From: Nitrososphaerota archaeon
GTDB lineage: Archaea; Thermoproteota; Nitrososphaeria; Nitrososphaerales; Nitrosopumilaceae
Length of the DNA: 62,991 bases
Direction: 5' to 3'
Assembly (NCBI GenBank): GCA_016215465.1
Contig: JACRJT010000002.1
Location: forward strand, 1 to 62,991
Program-made: the position numbers and the translations under genes
Shown here: positions 54,613 through 62,991 of the stretch, in pieces
Position numbering within the stretch: the stretch's first letter is position 1
Layout: every line of letters starts with the position of its first letter
Notes under the pieces: generated by a model
The model's input: the letters and a program-made list of their open reading frames with translations, nothing else
What the model was told of the DNA's origin: nothing
Database searches by the model: none

Positions 54613-55417
54613 GCTTGCTCATCTGTCTAAGACCCTGCCTTTTGAGTCTAACAAAGACTGCTTGGATTTTGTGTTTTTTGATAACTATCGGCTCTTCAAA
54701 ATCGCATGCCTTGATCACCTGTGCATCCATTACTATGTTGCAGTCATGGGAGCAGATCACCTGTATTTTTTCATCCGGCACAACAATTGACGGCAATCTT
54801 CGCACCGGCGCAACCGGCGTTATTATCAACACATCTAGACTTTCGTGCAAGATTGGGCCGCCAAGAGAAAAGGAATGCCCAGTCGAACCACTCGGCGTTG
54901 ATATCATCACTCCGTCCATTTTTTGTTTTACAACGTCATTTTGAAATTTGATCTCAAACTCTGCTGTCTTGGTCAGGTTTTGCCTGTTGATGTATATCTC
55001 ATTTAACGCAGGAGGAAATTCTTGGCCGCCGACTGATGCCACAACTCGAGTCCTCTTGTCCAGCCAGACCTTGTCTGAGCGGATGTCGTTTATGGCAACA
55101 TCGATTTTGTCAAGTGTTATCTCGGAGAGTATTCCCCTGTTGCCGCCGACATTAATTGTCAAAAGTGGAATCTCACTAGTCAAGCTCCTAAACGTACGCA
55201 AAGTTGTCCCATCACCGCCAAGCGTCACAACAAGATCTAGTTTTTTATCGCTAATCTCATCAACGATGTCTATCTTTTTTGCACCCTCGACAAAAACTGG
55301 AGCAATGGTAAAAACCTCTGCCCTGTTTGCAAGAAATTTCTTTGCTACTTTCTTTGCAGCGTTTTCTGACTCTTCAGAACCAAACTTGCTTACTATTGCA
55401 ACGCGATTTAACTTCAA
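54602..55417 (-). CDS. nadK: NAD kinase
   Basis: The 271-residue enzyme phosphorylates NAD to NADP. GGDGTTLRTFR near residue 67 is the nucleotide-binding motif. STPSGSTGHSFSLGGPIL near residue 173 is the second conserved block. The TTG start lies about 26 bases after a TTTAAATAAA box, so it is leaderless. It is co-transcribed with nob1. Confidence 0.94.
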   Translation of the reverse strand: MKLNRVAIVSKFGSEESENAAKKVAKKFLANRAEVFTIAPVFVEGAKKIDIVDEISDKKLDLVVTLGGDGTTLRTFRSLTSEIPLLTINVGGNRGILSEITLDKIDVAINDIRSDKVWLDKRTRVVASVGGQEFPPALNEIYINRQNLTKTAEFEIKFQNDVVKQKMDGVMISTPSGSTGHSFSLGGPILHESLDVLIITPVAPVRRLPSIVVPDEKIQVICSHDCNIVMDAQVIKACDFEEPIVIKKHKIQAVFVRLKRQGLRQMSKLGF

Positions 55418-55510
55418 GCAATTATCAGTATGACAATTTATTTAAAAATCATGGTTTTTCAAGTCCTGCAGAAAACAATTAAGTATAGTTGGGAATTTCT
55501 ATAAATTGCA

Positions 55511-56356
55511 ATGAATTACGCTTATCCTGAAGTACTGGTCGATACAGAATTTGTATCGAAGCACTCACCAAATGACAATTTGAAGCTAGTTGAGGTCGAT
55601 TATGATCCTGAAAATGGATACCGAAAGGGCCACGTAAGCGGAGCCACCCTGATTTGGTGGAAGCGAGACATCAATGATCCTGTGACTCGTGACATTATAG
55701 ACAAAAAACAATTTGAGGCACTGATGTCGAGAAACGGAATCAAATCTGACACTGAAGTAATTCTCTATGGGGACTTTAACAATTGGTTTGCGGCGTTTGT
55801 ATTTTGGGTCTTCAAGTATTACGGTCACAAAAATGTCAAAATAATGAATGGTGGAAGAAAAAAATGGGAGATGGAAAAAAAACCATACACTACGGACGAA
55901 CCGCAAGTATCTCCCACCACATATGTTGCCCAGCCGCCAGACGAGGGACTCAGAGCATATCTTTTTGATGTCAGACGCGCACTTGACAAAAATGACACTG
56001 TGCTAGTCGATGTGAGATCCCCAAAAGAATTCACAGGCGAAATAACTGCGCCGCCGGAATATCCAATGGAGCATGCACAGAGAGGCGGACACATACCTGG
56101 TGCAAATAACATTCCTTGGGCTACTGCCGTAAACGATGCAGACGGGACATTCAAGGCAGTTGACGAACTAAAGCAAAACTATGTGCCAAAGGGAGTTACA
56201 CCAGACAAGGACGTAATTTGTTATTGCAGAATTGGCGAGAGATCATCTCATTCTTGGTTTGTCCTAAAATACTTGCTTGGATATCCACAGGTGAGAAACT
56301 ATGATGGTTCTTGGACAGAATGGGGCAACATGATCGGAAACCCAGTAGAAAAATAA
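55511..56356 (+). CDS. Thiosulfate sulfurtransferase (tandem rhodanese)
   Basis: The 281-residue protein has an N-terminal rhodanese-like domain (VEVDYDPENGYRKGHVSGA) and a catalytic one ending CRIGERSS near residue 238, followed by NYDGSWTEWGN. CRxGxR is typical of thiosulfate sulfurtransferases. A TAAGTATAG box lies about 26 bases before the ATG. A small hypothetical gene follows after one base. Confidence 0.9.
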   Translation: MNYAYPEVLVDTEFVSKHSPNDNLKLVEVDYDPENGYRKGHVSGATLIWWKRDINDPVTRDIIDKKQFEALMSRNGIKSDTEVILYGDFNNWFAAFVFWVFKYYGHKNVKIMNGGRKKWEMEKKPYTTDEPQVSPTTYVAQPPDEGLRAYLFDVRRALDKNDTVLVDVRSPKEFTGEITAPPEYPMEHAQRGGHIPGANNIPWATAVNDADGTFKAVDELKQNYVPKGVTPDKDVICYCRIGERSSHSWFVLKYLLGYPQVRNYDGSWTEWGNMIGNPVEK

Positions 56357-56357
56357 G

Positions 56358-56669
56358 TTGAGTCAAGAACTTCCAATTCTAAAAAAAGGTACATTTTATA
56401 TCATCAAGGAAACACCTGATGAATTCATCATGGAAGACAGGACAAAAAGAGGCCTTACCGTAAGGGAGCAGTCAATTGACGAAAATCTCCAAGTTTCTGC
56501 CGATAAGGGAATGATCCACGATATGGACGGAATTGGCCACTGGGTTCCAATAAGATGGTATTTTCCAAAAAAATACTATGATCTGCAGAAAGTGCTCGTA
56601 CCGGCAGAAAAAATGGAAAAAAAATACACCGAGATGCGTGAACTGACCTGTCCTGACGATTCCGAATAG
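56358..56669 (+). CDS. Small hypothetical protein downstream of the sulfurtransferase (103 aa)
   Basis: A soluble protein with an N-terminal beta-rich part (GTFYIIKETPDEFIMEDRT) and the aromatic segment GHWVPIRWYFPKKYYDL. I recognise no family. The TTG start lies one base after the rhodanese stop, so co-transcription and a linked role are likely. Confidence 0.6.
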   Translation: MSQELPILKKGTFYIIKETPDEFIMEDRTKRGLTVREQSIDENLQVSADKGMIHDMDGIGHWVPIRWYFPKKYYDLQKVLVPAEKMEKKYTEMRELTCPDDSE

Positions 56670-57665
<996 letters not shown>

Positions 57666-57705
57666 TAACACAATACAGAAATTCCCCGTCGTTCAATCCT
57701 GAATA

Positions 57706-59721
57706 ATGGCAGTTAATCCATTTACCGTATTTGTTTTTGACATTTTCATATTTTCAGCCATTTTACTTACTGCATATTCAATCAATTTCTATTATCTGGC
57801 GTTTTTGTCATTTAGGCGCAAAGACAAAAACCCAATTGCGCAAGTTGGGACGCCATCCATTACAATCCAACTTCCAATATACAACGAAAAATACGTGGCA
57901 ACAAGACTTGTGGATGCAGTTTGCGCATTGGACTATCCGAAAGACAAAATGAAGATAATGGTGCTTGATGATTCTGATGATGACACGACAGATCTTTTGG
58001 GTAATTTAGTAAACCAGTACAAGAAAAAAGGATACAATATTTTGCATATTAGGAGAGGAACACGGAAGGGGTACAAGGCTGGTGCCCTCAAATACGCAAT
58101 GAAAATGACTGACACAGAATATGTCGCAATATTCGATGCAGACTTTATCCCGCCTGTCTGGTTTTTACAGAGGGCGATACCATACTTTGCAAGACACAAC
58201 ATCGGCCTTGTCCAGTGCAGATGGGGGCACGTAAACGAAAATTATTCCTCAATGACACAGGCCCAAGCGCTAAGCATAGACTTTCATTTTTTAATAGAAC
58301 AAAAGGCAAAGAGCAACTCGCACCTCTACATGAACTTTAACGGAACTGCAGGAATCTGGAAGAGAGAATGCATTGAGGATGCTGGGGGCTGGCACACATC
58401 CACCCTAGTGGAGGATCTTGACTTGAGTTATAGGGCACAGATGAAAGGATGGAAGTGCATTTTCATTTCTGATATAGTAGTTGACGCAGAACTCCCGGTT
58501 CAGATGAATGCTGCAAAAAGACAGCAGTTTAGATGGGCAAAAGGCGCAATCCAATGCGCAATCAAACTGCTTGGCGACATTTTGATAAAAAGAAAGATAC
58601 CGATTGAAACAAAGCTTCAGGCATTTGTGCAGCTGACTAGACACATCGCATATCCGCTTTTACTGATACAATTTCTTGCCTTGCCGATTCTTTTGGCATC
58701 TGAAATGAATCTGCACATAGTTCGGCTTGTTCCTGGAATTACACTTGCAACATATCTTGCAATGGGGCCTGGGGCATACCTTTTGGTAATCTATAATGTC
58801 TGGGGGAAAAATTGGAAACACAAGGCAAAAATTCTTCCATTTTTACTGATTTATTCTTCTGGAATGGCAGTAAACAACACTGTCGCAGTCTTTGATGGGA
58901 TATTTGGCAAAAAGAATGAATTTCTCAGGACTCCAAAATATGGAATTGTAAACAATACTGACGACTGGCGTGATAAGGCATACAATCTTCCATTTACAAA
59001 GACCACACTCCTAGAGCTGTTCTTTGGAGTTTATGGTCTCATGGCGATGCTTATTGCAATTTTTTCAAAAAATCCAATTTTTGCACCAATTATAGCGATT
59101 CCGACCATCGGATTCTTCTATATTGCATATGTGAGTCTGTCCCACTCAAAATTTAAAAGAAATAAATCCAGTATGCAAAAATCAAAGATAGAAAAGATGG
59201 CAGACAAATACTATCAGGCAGCAATCATTGGAATGTTTGCAATTATTGTATTTGGAGCATACATGGCATATTCTGGATACCAGAATGACGTATATCCACT
59301 TGATCAATCCCGTGGCCTGCTAGATAGAATTGCGGCAAGCAAAGACCCTGAATCAATACTTGCGGATCTTCGCGAAATAAAGCAGCACTTACCAATACAA
59401 GGAAACCCAGTTTGGATATTCCCAACTGACACTACCGATTTTGGCAGAATACAGGAAGATATTGACTCGATGATTGCAAGTGTTGAGGAACTCACTGGCG
59501 AGCCGAGCAACAAAGCTGATTTTAACACCGCCATGCTGCATCTTCAGGTGGGTGCAATTCAAATCAGACAAAACCTGATGGATGCAACGCCGTACATGTA
59601 TGCAAGTTTCTCAAATATCGTGTTTAGCTCAGTTTGGATTGCGGCAATATTGGGAATCTTTGCAATGATGAAACGAAAGAAGGAACAACTAAAGGCATAC
59701 GACAAGTCTGACGACGTCTAA
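57706..59721 (+). CDS. Membrane glycosyltransferase, family 2 (cellulose-synthase-like)
   Basis: The 671-residue processive-type GT2 has an N-terminal membrane helix, the GT-A core with ITIQLPIYNEKYVATRLVD near residue 50, LDDSDDDT, FDADF near residue 145, TLVEDLDLSYR near residue 230 and the QQFRW motif near residue 270, then four or more membrane helices. An unusual C-terminal part has two further helices enclosing about 110 residues (PLDQSRGLLDRIA onward), probably outside. It may export a polysaccharide. Confidence 0.9.
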   Translation: MAVNPFTVFVFDIFIFSAILLTAYSINFYYLAFLSFRRKDKNPIAQVGTPSITIQLPIYNEKYVATRLVDAVCALDYPKDKMKIMVLDDSDDDTTDLLGNLVNQYKKKGYNILHIRRGTRKGYKAGALKYAMKMTDTEYVAIFDADFIPPVWFLQRAIPYFARHNIGLVQCRWGHVNENYSSMTQAQALSIDFHFLIEQKAKSNSHLYMNFNGTAGIWKRECIEDAGGWHTSTLVEDLDLSYRAQMKGWKCIFISDIVVDAELPVQMNAAKRQQFRWAKGAIQCAIKLLGDILIKRKIPIETKLQAFVQLTRHIAYPLLLIQFLALPILLASEMNLHIVRLVPGITLATYLAMGPGAYLLVIYNVWGKNWKHKAKILPFLLIYSSGMAVNNTVAVFDGIFGKKNEFLRTPKYGIVNNTDDWRDKAYNLPFTKTTLLELFFGVYGLMAMLIAIFSKNPIFAPIIAIPTIGFFYIAYVSLSHSKFKRNKSSMQKSKIEKMADKYYQAAIIGMFAIIVFGAYMAYSGYQNDVYPLDQSRGLLDRIAASKDPESILADLREIKQHLPIQGNPVWIFPTDTTDFGRIQEDIDSMIASVEELTGEPSNKADFNTAMLHLQVGAIQIRQNLMDATPYMYASFSNIVFSSVWIAAILGIFAMMKRKKEQLKAYDKSDDV

Positions 59722-59723
59722 AA

Positions 59724-61100
59724 TCAATTAGCTACTCTAACCAAGTTTTCAGAACCTGCGTTTGACTCTGTCGAATCTACGTCTGAATCTATTTTGAATT
59801 TTGAGATGATCTGCCGAAGCTGCATTGCAAGCTCTGACATCTGATTTGCAGAAGTTGCAATCTCTTGTGTCTGTGCTGTTTGTTGTTCTACTGCAGCTGA
59901 TGCTTCCTCTGTGGCAGCTGCATTTTGCTCTGCTATTGCCGAAATCTCTGTTGCACTTTCTGATACTCCTTTGACCTTGGACATTTCTGCTTGAGCGGAA
60001 TCTGATAATCTGCTTACGTTTTTGGATACGTTTCTTATGCGAGACGCAATCTCATCAAGTACCTTTAGTGAAGAGTCAATTACCATTTTTCCTTGGTTTA
60101 CCTCGTTTGAGCTAGTCTCAATGTCCTCAACTACAATCTGTGCGTTTTCCTGAATCTGTTTGAGCTTGGTATCGATGTCCTCAGATGATTTTGCCGAGCT
60201 TTCTGCAAGGCGCCTGACTTCGTCTGCAACGACTGCAAATCCTCTGCCTGCCTCGCCTGCACGCGCTGCCTCTATTGCGGCATTCAGTGCTAAAAGATTA
60301 GTTTGGTCTGCAATTTGTCTAATCACGTCCAAAACTGCGGTAATCTCATTTGTCTTGTCTGCTAGTTCTCTGACTTTTTGCGCAGAACTATTTGTGACTT
60401 TGATTATGTTGTTCATTCTTTCACCCGCTTCTTTAGCTGATTCTGCACCGCTCTCTGATAATTTGCCTACCTCGTTAGTCACTTCTACAGATTCTAATGC
60501 GTTTGTTGCAAGCTCATTAATCTCGCTTGTCATCTGATCTACAATTTGTTTTGATTTGTTAAGATCTTGCGCTTGTGTTTGCGAGCCCCTTGAAATTTGA
60601 TCAACTGTTGTTGCAATTTGCTGCACTGAGGAATTTAGCTCACTACCTGATGCTGCAATGTGTTGAGCACTTGATGACACCGACTGTGCTGCTACGTGTA
60701 CTTCCGATATGGTGTTTTTCAAACTGGACACCATTTGCTTTTCTGCCTTTAGCAATCTGCCTATTTCGTCTTTTAATTTTGTGTCCTCTACTATGATGGA
60801 AAGATCTCCTTCGCTAATCTTGATTGCGATTTCAGTTGCCCTGGAAATCGGTCTTGATATGGAGCGTGAAATAAAGAAAGCAAATACTCCTACTGCTACA
60901 TTTACAATTATTCCTAAAATAATTGCCTGGTTTGCCAATCCTGCAAGCTGTTCTTTTGCTTGCTCCGTATCGAGTTTTTCAACCAATTGGCTTGTTGCAG
61001 TATAGCTACCAACTGAGATAATTAGTACAGAAATTACGGCAATTGCGTTAAACAGTATCTGCAATTTCCAGTTTAGGGATTTGCTAAGCGGATTTATCAT
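59724..61100 (-). CDS. Methyl-accepting chemotaxis protein without a large sensor domain
   Basis: The 458-residue receptor has two membrane helices (about 13-34 and 57-78) separated by only some 20 residues, then a HAMP linker (residues 79-131) and a complete cytoplasmic signalling coiled coil. The hairpin tip contains [34 protein letters not shown]-type sequence around residue 275. It should bind CheW/CheA, but no che genes are in the window. The lack of an outer domain suggests it senses through the membrane or a partner. A TATAATCA box lies about 28 bases upstream. Confidence 0.95.
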   Translation of the reverse strand: MINPLSKSLNWKLQILFNAIAVISVLIISVGSYTATSQLVEKLDTEQAKEQLAGLANQAIILGIIVNVAVGVFAFFISRSISRPISRATEIAIKISEGDLSIIVEDTKLKDEIGRLLKAEKQMVSSLKNTISEVHVAAQSVSSSAQHIAASGSELNSSVQQIATTVDQISRGSQTQAQDLNKSKQIVDQMTSEINELATNALESVEVTNEVGKLSESGAESAKEAGERMNNIIKVTNSSAQKVRELADKTNEITAVLDVIRQIADQTNLLALNAAIEAARAGEAGRGFAVVADEVRRLAESSAKSSEDIDTKLKQIQENAQIVVEDIETSSNEVNQGKMVIDSSLKVLDEIASRIRNVSKNVSRLSDSAQAEMSKVKGVSESATEISAIAEQNAAATEEASAAVEQQTAQTQEIATSANQMSELAMQLRQIISKFKIDSDVDSTESNAGSENLVRVAN

Positions 61101-61120
61101 AACTGTGATTTGTTATTACT

Positions 61121-61133
61121 GTATGATTATAGG
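61121..61133 (-). promoter_or_regulatory. TATA box for the chemoreceptor gene
   Basis: On the minus strand CCTATAATC lies about 28 bases before the ATG at 61100, so the receptor mRNA is predicted leaderless. Confidence 0.55.
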
Positions 61134-61188
61134 AATGCGTGTGTTTGAGTTAAACAGAATATTTTCTGCATTTTACTCGTTGGCTATT

Positions 61189-61206
61189 GGTAATTGTATC
61201 ATTACC
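61189..61206. promoter_or_regulatory. Inverted repeat GGTAAT-n6-ATTACC
   Basis: Two perfect 6-base arms flank a 6-base spacer upstream of the small C2H2 gene. It may be a second regulator site or part of the upstream element. Confidence 0.35.
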
Positions 61207-61210
61207 CTGG

Positions 61211-61217
61211 TATTAAT
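61211..61217 (+). promoter_or_regulatory. TATA box for the small C2H2 gene
   Basis: TATTAAT is centred 27 bases before the ATG at 61241, predicting a leaderless transcript. Confidence 0.6.
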
Positions 61218-61238
61218 AGTACGGTACCATACCGTACT
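61218..61238. promoter_or_regulatory. Putative operator: 9-base inverted repeat between TATA box and start
   Basis: Arms AGTACGGTA and TACCGTACT are perfect inverted repeats separated by CCA. The repeat fills the space from just after the TATA box to two bases before the ATG of the C2H2 gene, the place where a bound repressor would block RNA polymerase. It cannot be a translated hairpin if the mRNA is leaderless. Confidence 0.6.
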
Positions 61239-61240
61239 TT

Positions 61241-61348
61241 ATGATAACATGTGAATATTGCACAAAACAGTTCGTTGAATCCCTCACCGGACTGACAGAA
61301 AAAACCTTCCACGAGATACTCCACGACCCAAAAATGGTCAACGAGTAG
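61241..61348 (+). CDS. Tiny C2H2 zinc-finger protein (35 aa)
   Basis: The product reads as one finger: C4-E-Y-C7 then H24-x3-H28 (FHEILH), with F11 and L18 as likely core residues. The Cys-to-His spacing is 16, longer than the classic 12. The protein is almost only the finger. The ATG lies 27 bases after a TATA box and three bases after a 21-base interrupted palindrome. Function unknown; autoregulation or response to a metal are possible inferences. Confidence 0.65.
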   Translation: MITCEYCTKQFVESLTGLTEKTFHEILHDPKMVNE

Positions 61349-61412
61349 CTACATTATTTTTTATCTTATTTCAGCCGAACCTTTTATTATTTAACAGTCT
61401 GTCATTATTTTG

Positions 61413-62912
61413 ATGTCAAAGGTACCGAAGAAGGCAACAAAGCCTGCTGAAAAAGAAAAACCTCCTCCCTCTCTGACAAGAAAGGACTCTAGTACGCTGG
61501 TTAAGAAAATCGCAGCAGTATCTGATTCTACAAAAACTTTATCAAAGGAAATCAAGGGTATGGCAAAGATATTTTCTGAAAACCAAAAGGTACTCATCTC
61601 AATGAAAGACATGATTGACACACTTGCATCTACAATTGAACAAATCCAAAAACAATCAAAGCAGATCAATATCATAGAAGAAGACAGCCAAAGGCTCTTT
61701 GCAGGACTAAATCAGGTGCGCTCACAAGCATCGCTTGTCACAAAGCTACACGACCAAACAAGCAGACTGCAGGATCAGGTAAGCAAGATAAGCCAGGCCC
61801 AAAAGGAATCTCCTAGCTCAGAGAGCATAATGAAAACCGTGTCTGACAATGTTTCATCGATCCAGAACAACACACACATGATAATAAAAATCGCTCAAAG
61901 AATCGACAACATAAAAGAAAACCTTGATGGCATCTCATCAAAGACAGAAAAGATTTCCTCAGTTGGTACTGAAATTGAGGATCTCAAAAGAAAAATCCAG
62001 TCAGTGTATGACAAGTCAGAAAAAACAAATCTTGAATCCGAAATACTATCGCTAAAGCAAAATCTCAAAGATATTGCAGAAAAAACAGAATCTGCATCGG
62101 GAATCATAACAGAACTTGAATCAATCAAGGGCCAAATTACACAAGTATCTGACAAGGCAGCAAAAATAGACTCGTTTGGAGACAAAATGCAAGACCTTCA
62201 ACAAGAACTACTCTCAAACATGGCAAGAACCGAAACCATAACGCACCTCTCAGGCGAAGTTCAAAAAATAGAGTCCGAAATTAATTCTCTGGTAAAAAGG
62301 GCTGACTCAACTGCGTTTGTCGGAGAGGGATTAAAATCTGTACAAGAAGACTTTGCGGGATTCAAAGACGCAGTATTTGACAAAACAAACACAATAGACC
62401 AAAAAGTATCTACAATATCTGAGTTATTCAAAAGATCTGACGCATCAGCATCCGAGTTCCACAAAAAAGCTGATCAGCTGTTCCAAAGTATGCAGGAAAT
62501 AAGAACCGTAACAAACAAGTCGTCGTCAAACGTATCACGAGAAGTAGTCGGACTGTTAAAACTATCTGAGTTTCAGTCTAACTTGAGAATTCTCTCAGAA
62601 TCAAAGTACGGCGAGCTAAAAGACATCGAAAGAATGGCAGAACAAACTGCATCCATAGTAAACCTGTTTGATAGAATCTCAATTGAATCCGAAGAAAAGC
62701 TCTCACTACCACCAGAGGTGAGGCAGTGGGCGCTATCCAAGATGCTAGATTGTGCAGACAAGTGGGAAATAAGATTCACTGACTTGTTTGCCGTGCTAAT
62801 AGACAAGCTTGGAAAAGAACTAGTCAAAGAAAATATCCGAATCCAGCAAGTGCGGGACATCTTTGGGATACGTGGCGTTGACGAAATAAGAAAAGGACTC
62901 AATTTAACATAG
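61413..62912 (+). CDS. Long coiled-coil protein of unknown function (499 aa)
   Basis: After a lysine/proline-rich start (residues 1-25) the protein is heptad-rich from about 30 to 390, with repeated segments of the type SVGTEIEDLKRKI, SESEILSLKQNL and DSFGDKMQDLQQEL at roughly 35-residue spacing. No membrane helix is visible. The C-terminal 110 residues look globular and helical (EEKLSLPPEVRQWALSKML). ATG 61413 follows an in-frame TTG at 61410. It resembles the cytoplasmic stalk of signalling or cytoskeletal proteins; the adjacent chemoreceptor makes a link conceivable. Confidence 0.7.
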   Translation: MSKVPKKATKPAEKEKPPPSLTRKDSSTLVKKIAAVSDSTKTLSKEIKGMAKIFSENQKVLISMKDMIDTLASTIEQIQKQSKQINIIEEDSQRLFAGLNQVRSQASLVTKLHDQTSRLQDQVSKISQAQKESPSSESIMKTVSDNVSSIQNNTHMIIKIAQRIDNIKENLDGISSKTEKISSVGTEIEDLKRKIQSVYDKSEKTNLESEILSLKQNLKDIAEKTESASGIITELESIKGQITQVSDKAAKIDSFGDKMQDLQQELLSNMARTETITHLSGEVQKIESEINSLVKRADSTAFVGEGLKSVQEDFAGFKDAVFDKTNTIDQKVSTISELFKRSDASASEFHKKADQLFQSMQEIRTVTNKSSSNVSREVVGLLKLSEFQSNLRILSESKYGELKDIERMAEQTASIVNLFDRISIESEEKLSLPPEVRQWALSKMLDCADKWEIRFTDLFAVLIDKLGKELVKENIRIQQVRDIFGIRGVDEIRKGLNLT

Positions 62913-62931
62913 TCTTGGAATTGTGCTAAAC

Positions 62932-62991
62932 GCAGTCAGATACCCCAGGTCTAATTCTTCACCATATCCGATGACCTAATCATCACCCTGC
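62932..62991 (-). ncRNA. C/D-box guide sRNA (possibly reaching the window edge)
   Basis: Read on the minus strand, box C GTGATGA (62980-62986) and box D CTGA (62936-62939) are flanked by a terminal stem GCAG/CTGC. Inside lie a C'-like GTGAAGA (62956-62962) and a degenerate D'-like CGGA (62967-62970). Box C to box D spans 51 nt, the usual archaeal size. The D guide is ATTAGACCTGGGGTAT, and the D' guide is TTAGGTCAT. Such RNAs direct 2'-O-methylation of rRNA or tRNA through L7Ae, Nop5 and fibrillarin. The target is not assigned. Confidence 0.6.

Noticed and set aside
62904-62991. Minus-strand frame containing GYGEELDLGYLTAFSTIP
   Set aside because: It has an in-frame stop at its upstream end and no start codon after it; the same bases are explained by the C/D-box sRNA.

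Overview
The window is a gene-dense stretch of an ammonia-oxidising-type archaeon of the Nitrososphaerota (Thaumarchaeota), most likely order Nitrosopumilales (Nitrosopumilus, Nitrosarchaeum or Nitrosotenuis-like). The evidence is the archaeal information-processing set (L30e, NusA, Spt5, Rpo3, L18e, L19e, L32e, L37Ae, exosome, prefoldin, SBDS, Pcc1, Nob1, D-aminoacyl-tRNA deacylase DtdA), many TTG starts that lie about 26-29 bases from a TATA box (leaderless transcripts), tRNA genes with very short introns, and several small lineage-type zinc-finger proteins. The sequence is A+T-leaning and no stretch over 300 bases lacks a gene. I see no insertion sequence, prophage, CRISPR array or rRNA.

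Layout. 1-2.3 kb: end of an exported-looking protein, then L30e-NusA-S12-S7 and a tRNA-Gln carrying two introns. 2.4-6 kb: small hypothetical genes, a YkgJ-type cysteine-cluster protein, a geranylgeranyl-reductase-like flavoprotein, a PD-(D/E)XK-like protein and a C2H2 finger protein. 6-11.6 kb: leuS and alaS back to back. 11.6-16.5 kb: the SecE-Spt5-L11-L1-L10 block on the minus strand, broken by a plus-strand Lrp regulator, with L12 and a TRIC-like channel on the plus strand. 16.5-18.5 kb: dtdA, an MGMT-like gene, and L32e-L19e. 18.6-26 kb: metabolism and secretion (pckA, subtilase, superoxide dismutase, cupin, prefoldin alpha, ftsY, argF). 26-33 kb: the rest of the spc-type operon (L18-S5-L30-L15-SecY-Adk-DUF106-Cmk-Cbf5). 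33-46 kb: metabolism (inositol phosphate synthase, LhgO-like oxidase, 2-hydroxyacid dehydrogenase, 2-oxoacid:ferredoxin oxidoreductase, CofE, and two isopropylmalate-isomerase pairs). 46-48.8 kb: a nucleotidyltransferase with Rpo3-L18e-L13-S9. 48.9-53.4 kb: the exosome superoperon (SBDS-Rrp4-Rrp41-Rrp42-L37Ae-Pcc1-prefoldin beta-XPF). 53.4-63 kb: two rhodaneses, Nob1, NAD kinase, a ferredoxin fusion, a family-2 glycosyltransferase, a chemoreceptor, a tiny zinc-finger gene behind a palindrome, a coiled-coil protein, and a C/D-box sRNA at the right edge.

How it fits together. Most genes serve translation, protein export (SecE, SecY, FtsY, DUF106) and RNA processing. The metabolic genes fit an autotroph that makes cell carbon through 2-oxoacid:ferredoxin oxidoreductase and PEP carboxykinase and keeps leucine, arginine, F420, inositol-lipid and NADP synthesis. 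The points most worth a second look are: an in-frame TAA at codon 5 of the first aconitase-family gene; the tiny C2H2 gene whose promoter contains a 21-base interrupted palindrome; the C/D-box sRNA; the tRNA-Gln with a D-loop intron; and an FtsY with a C-terminal extension.
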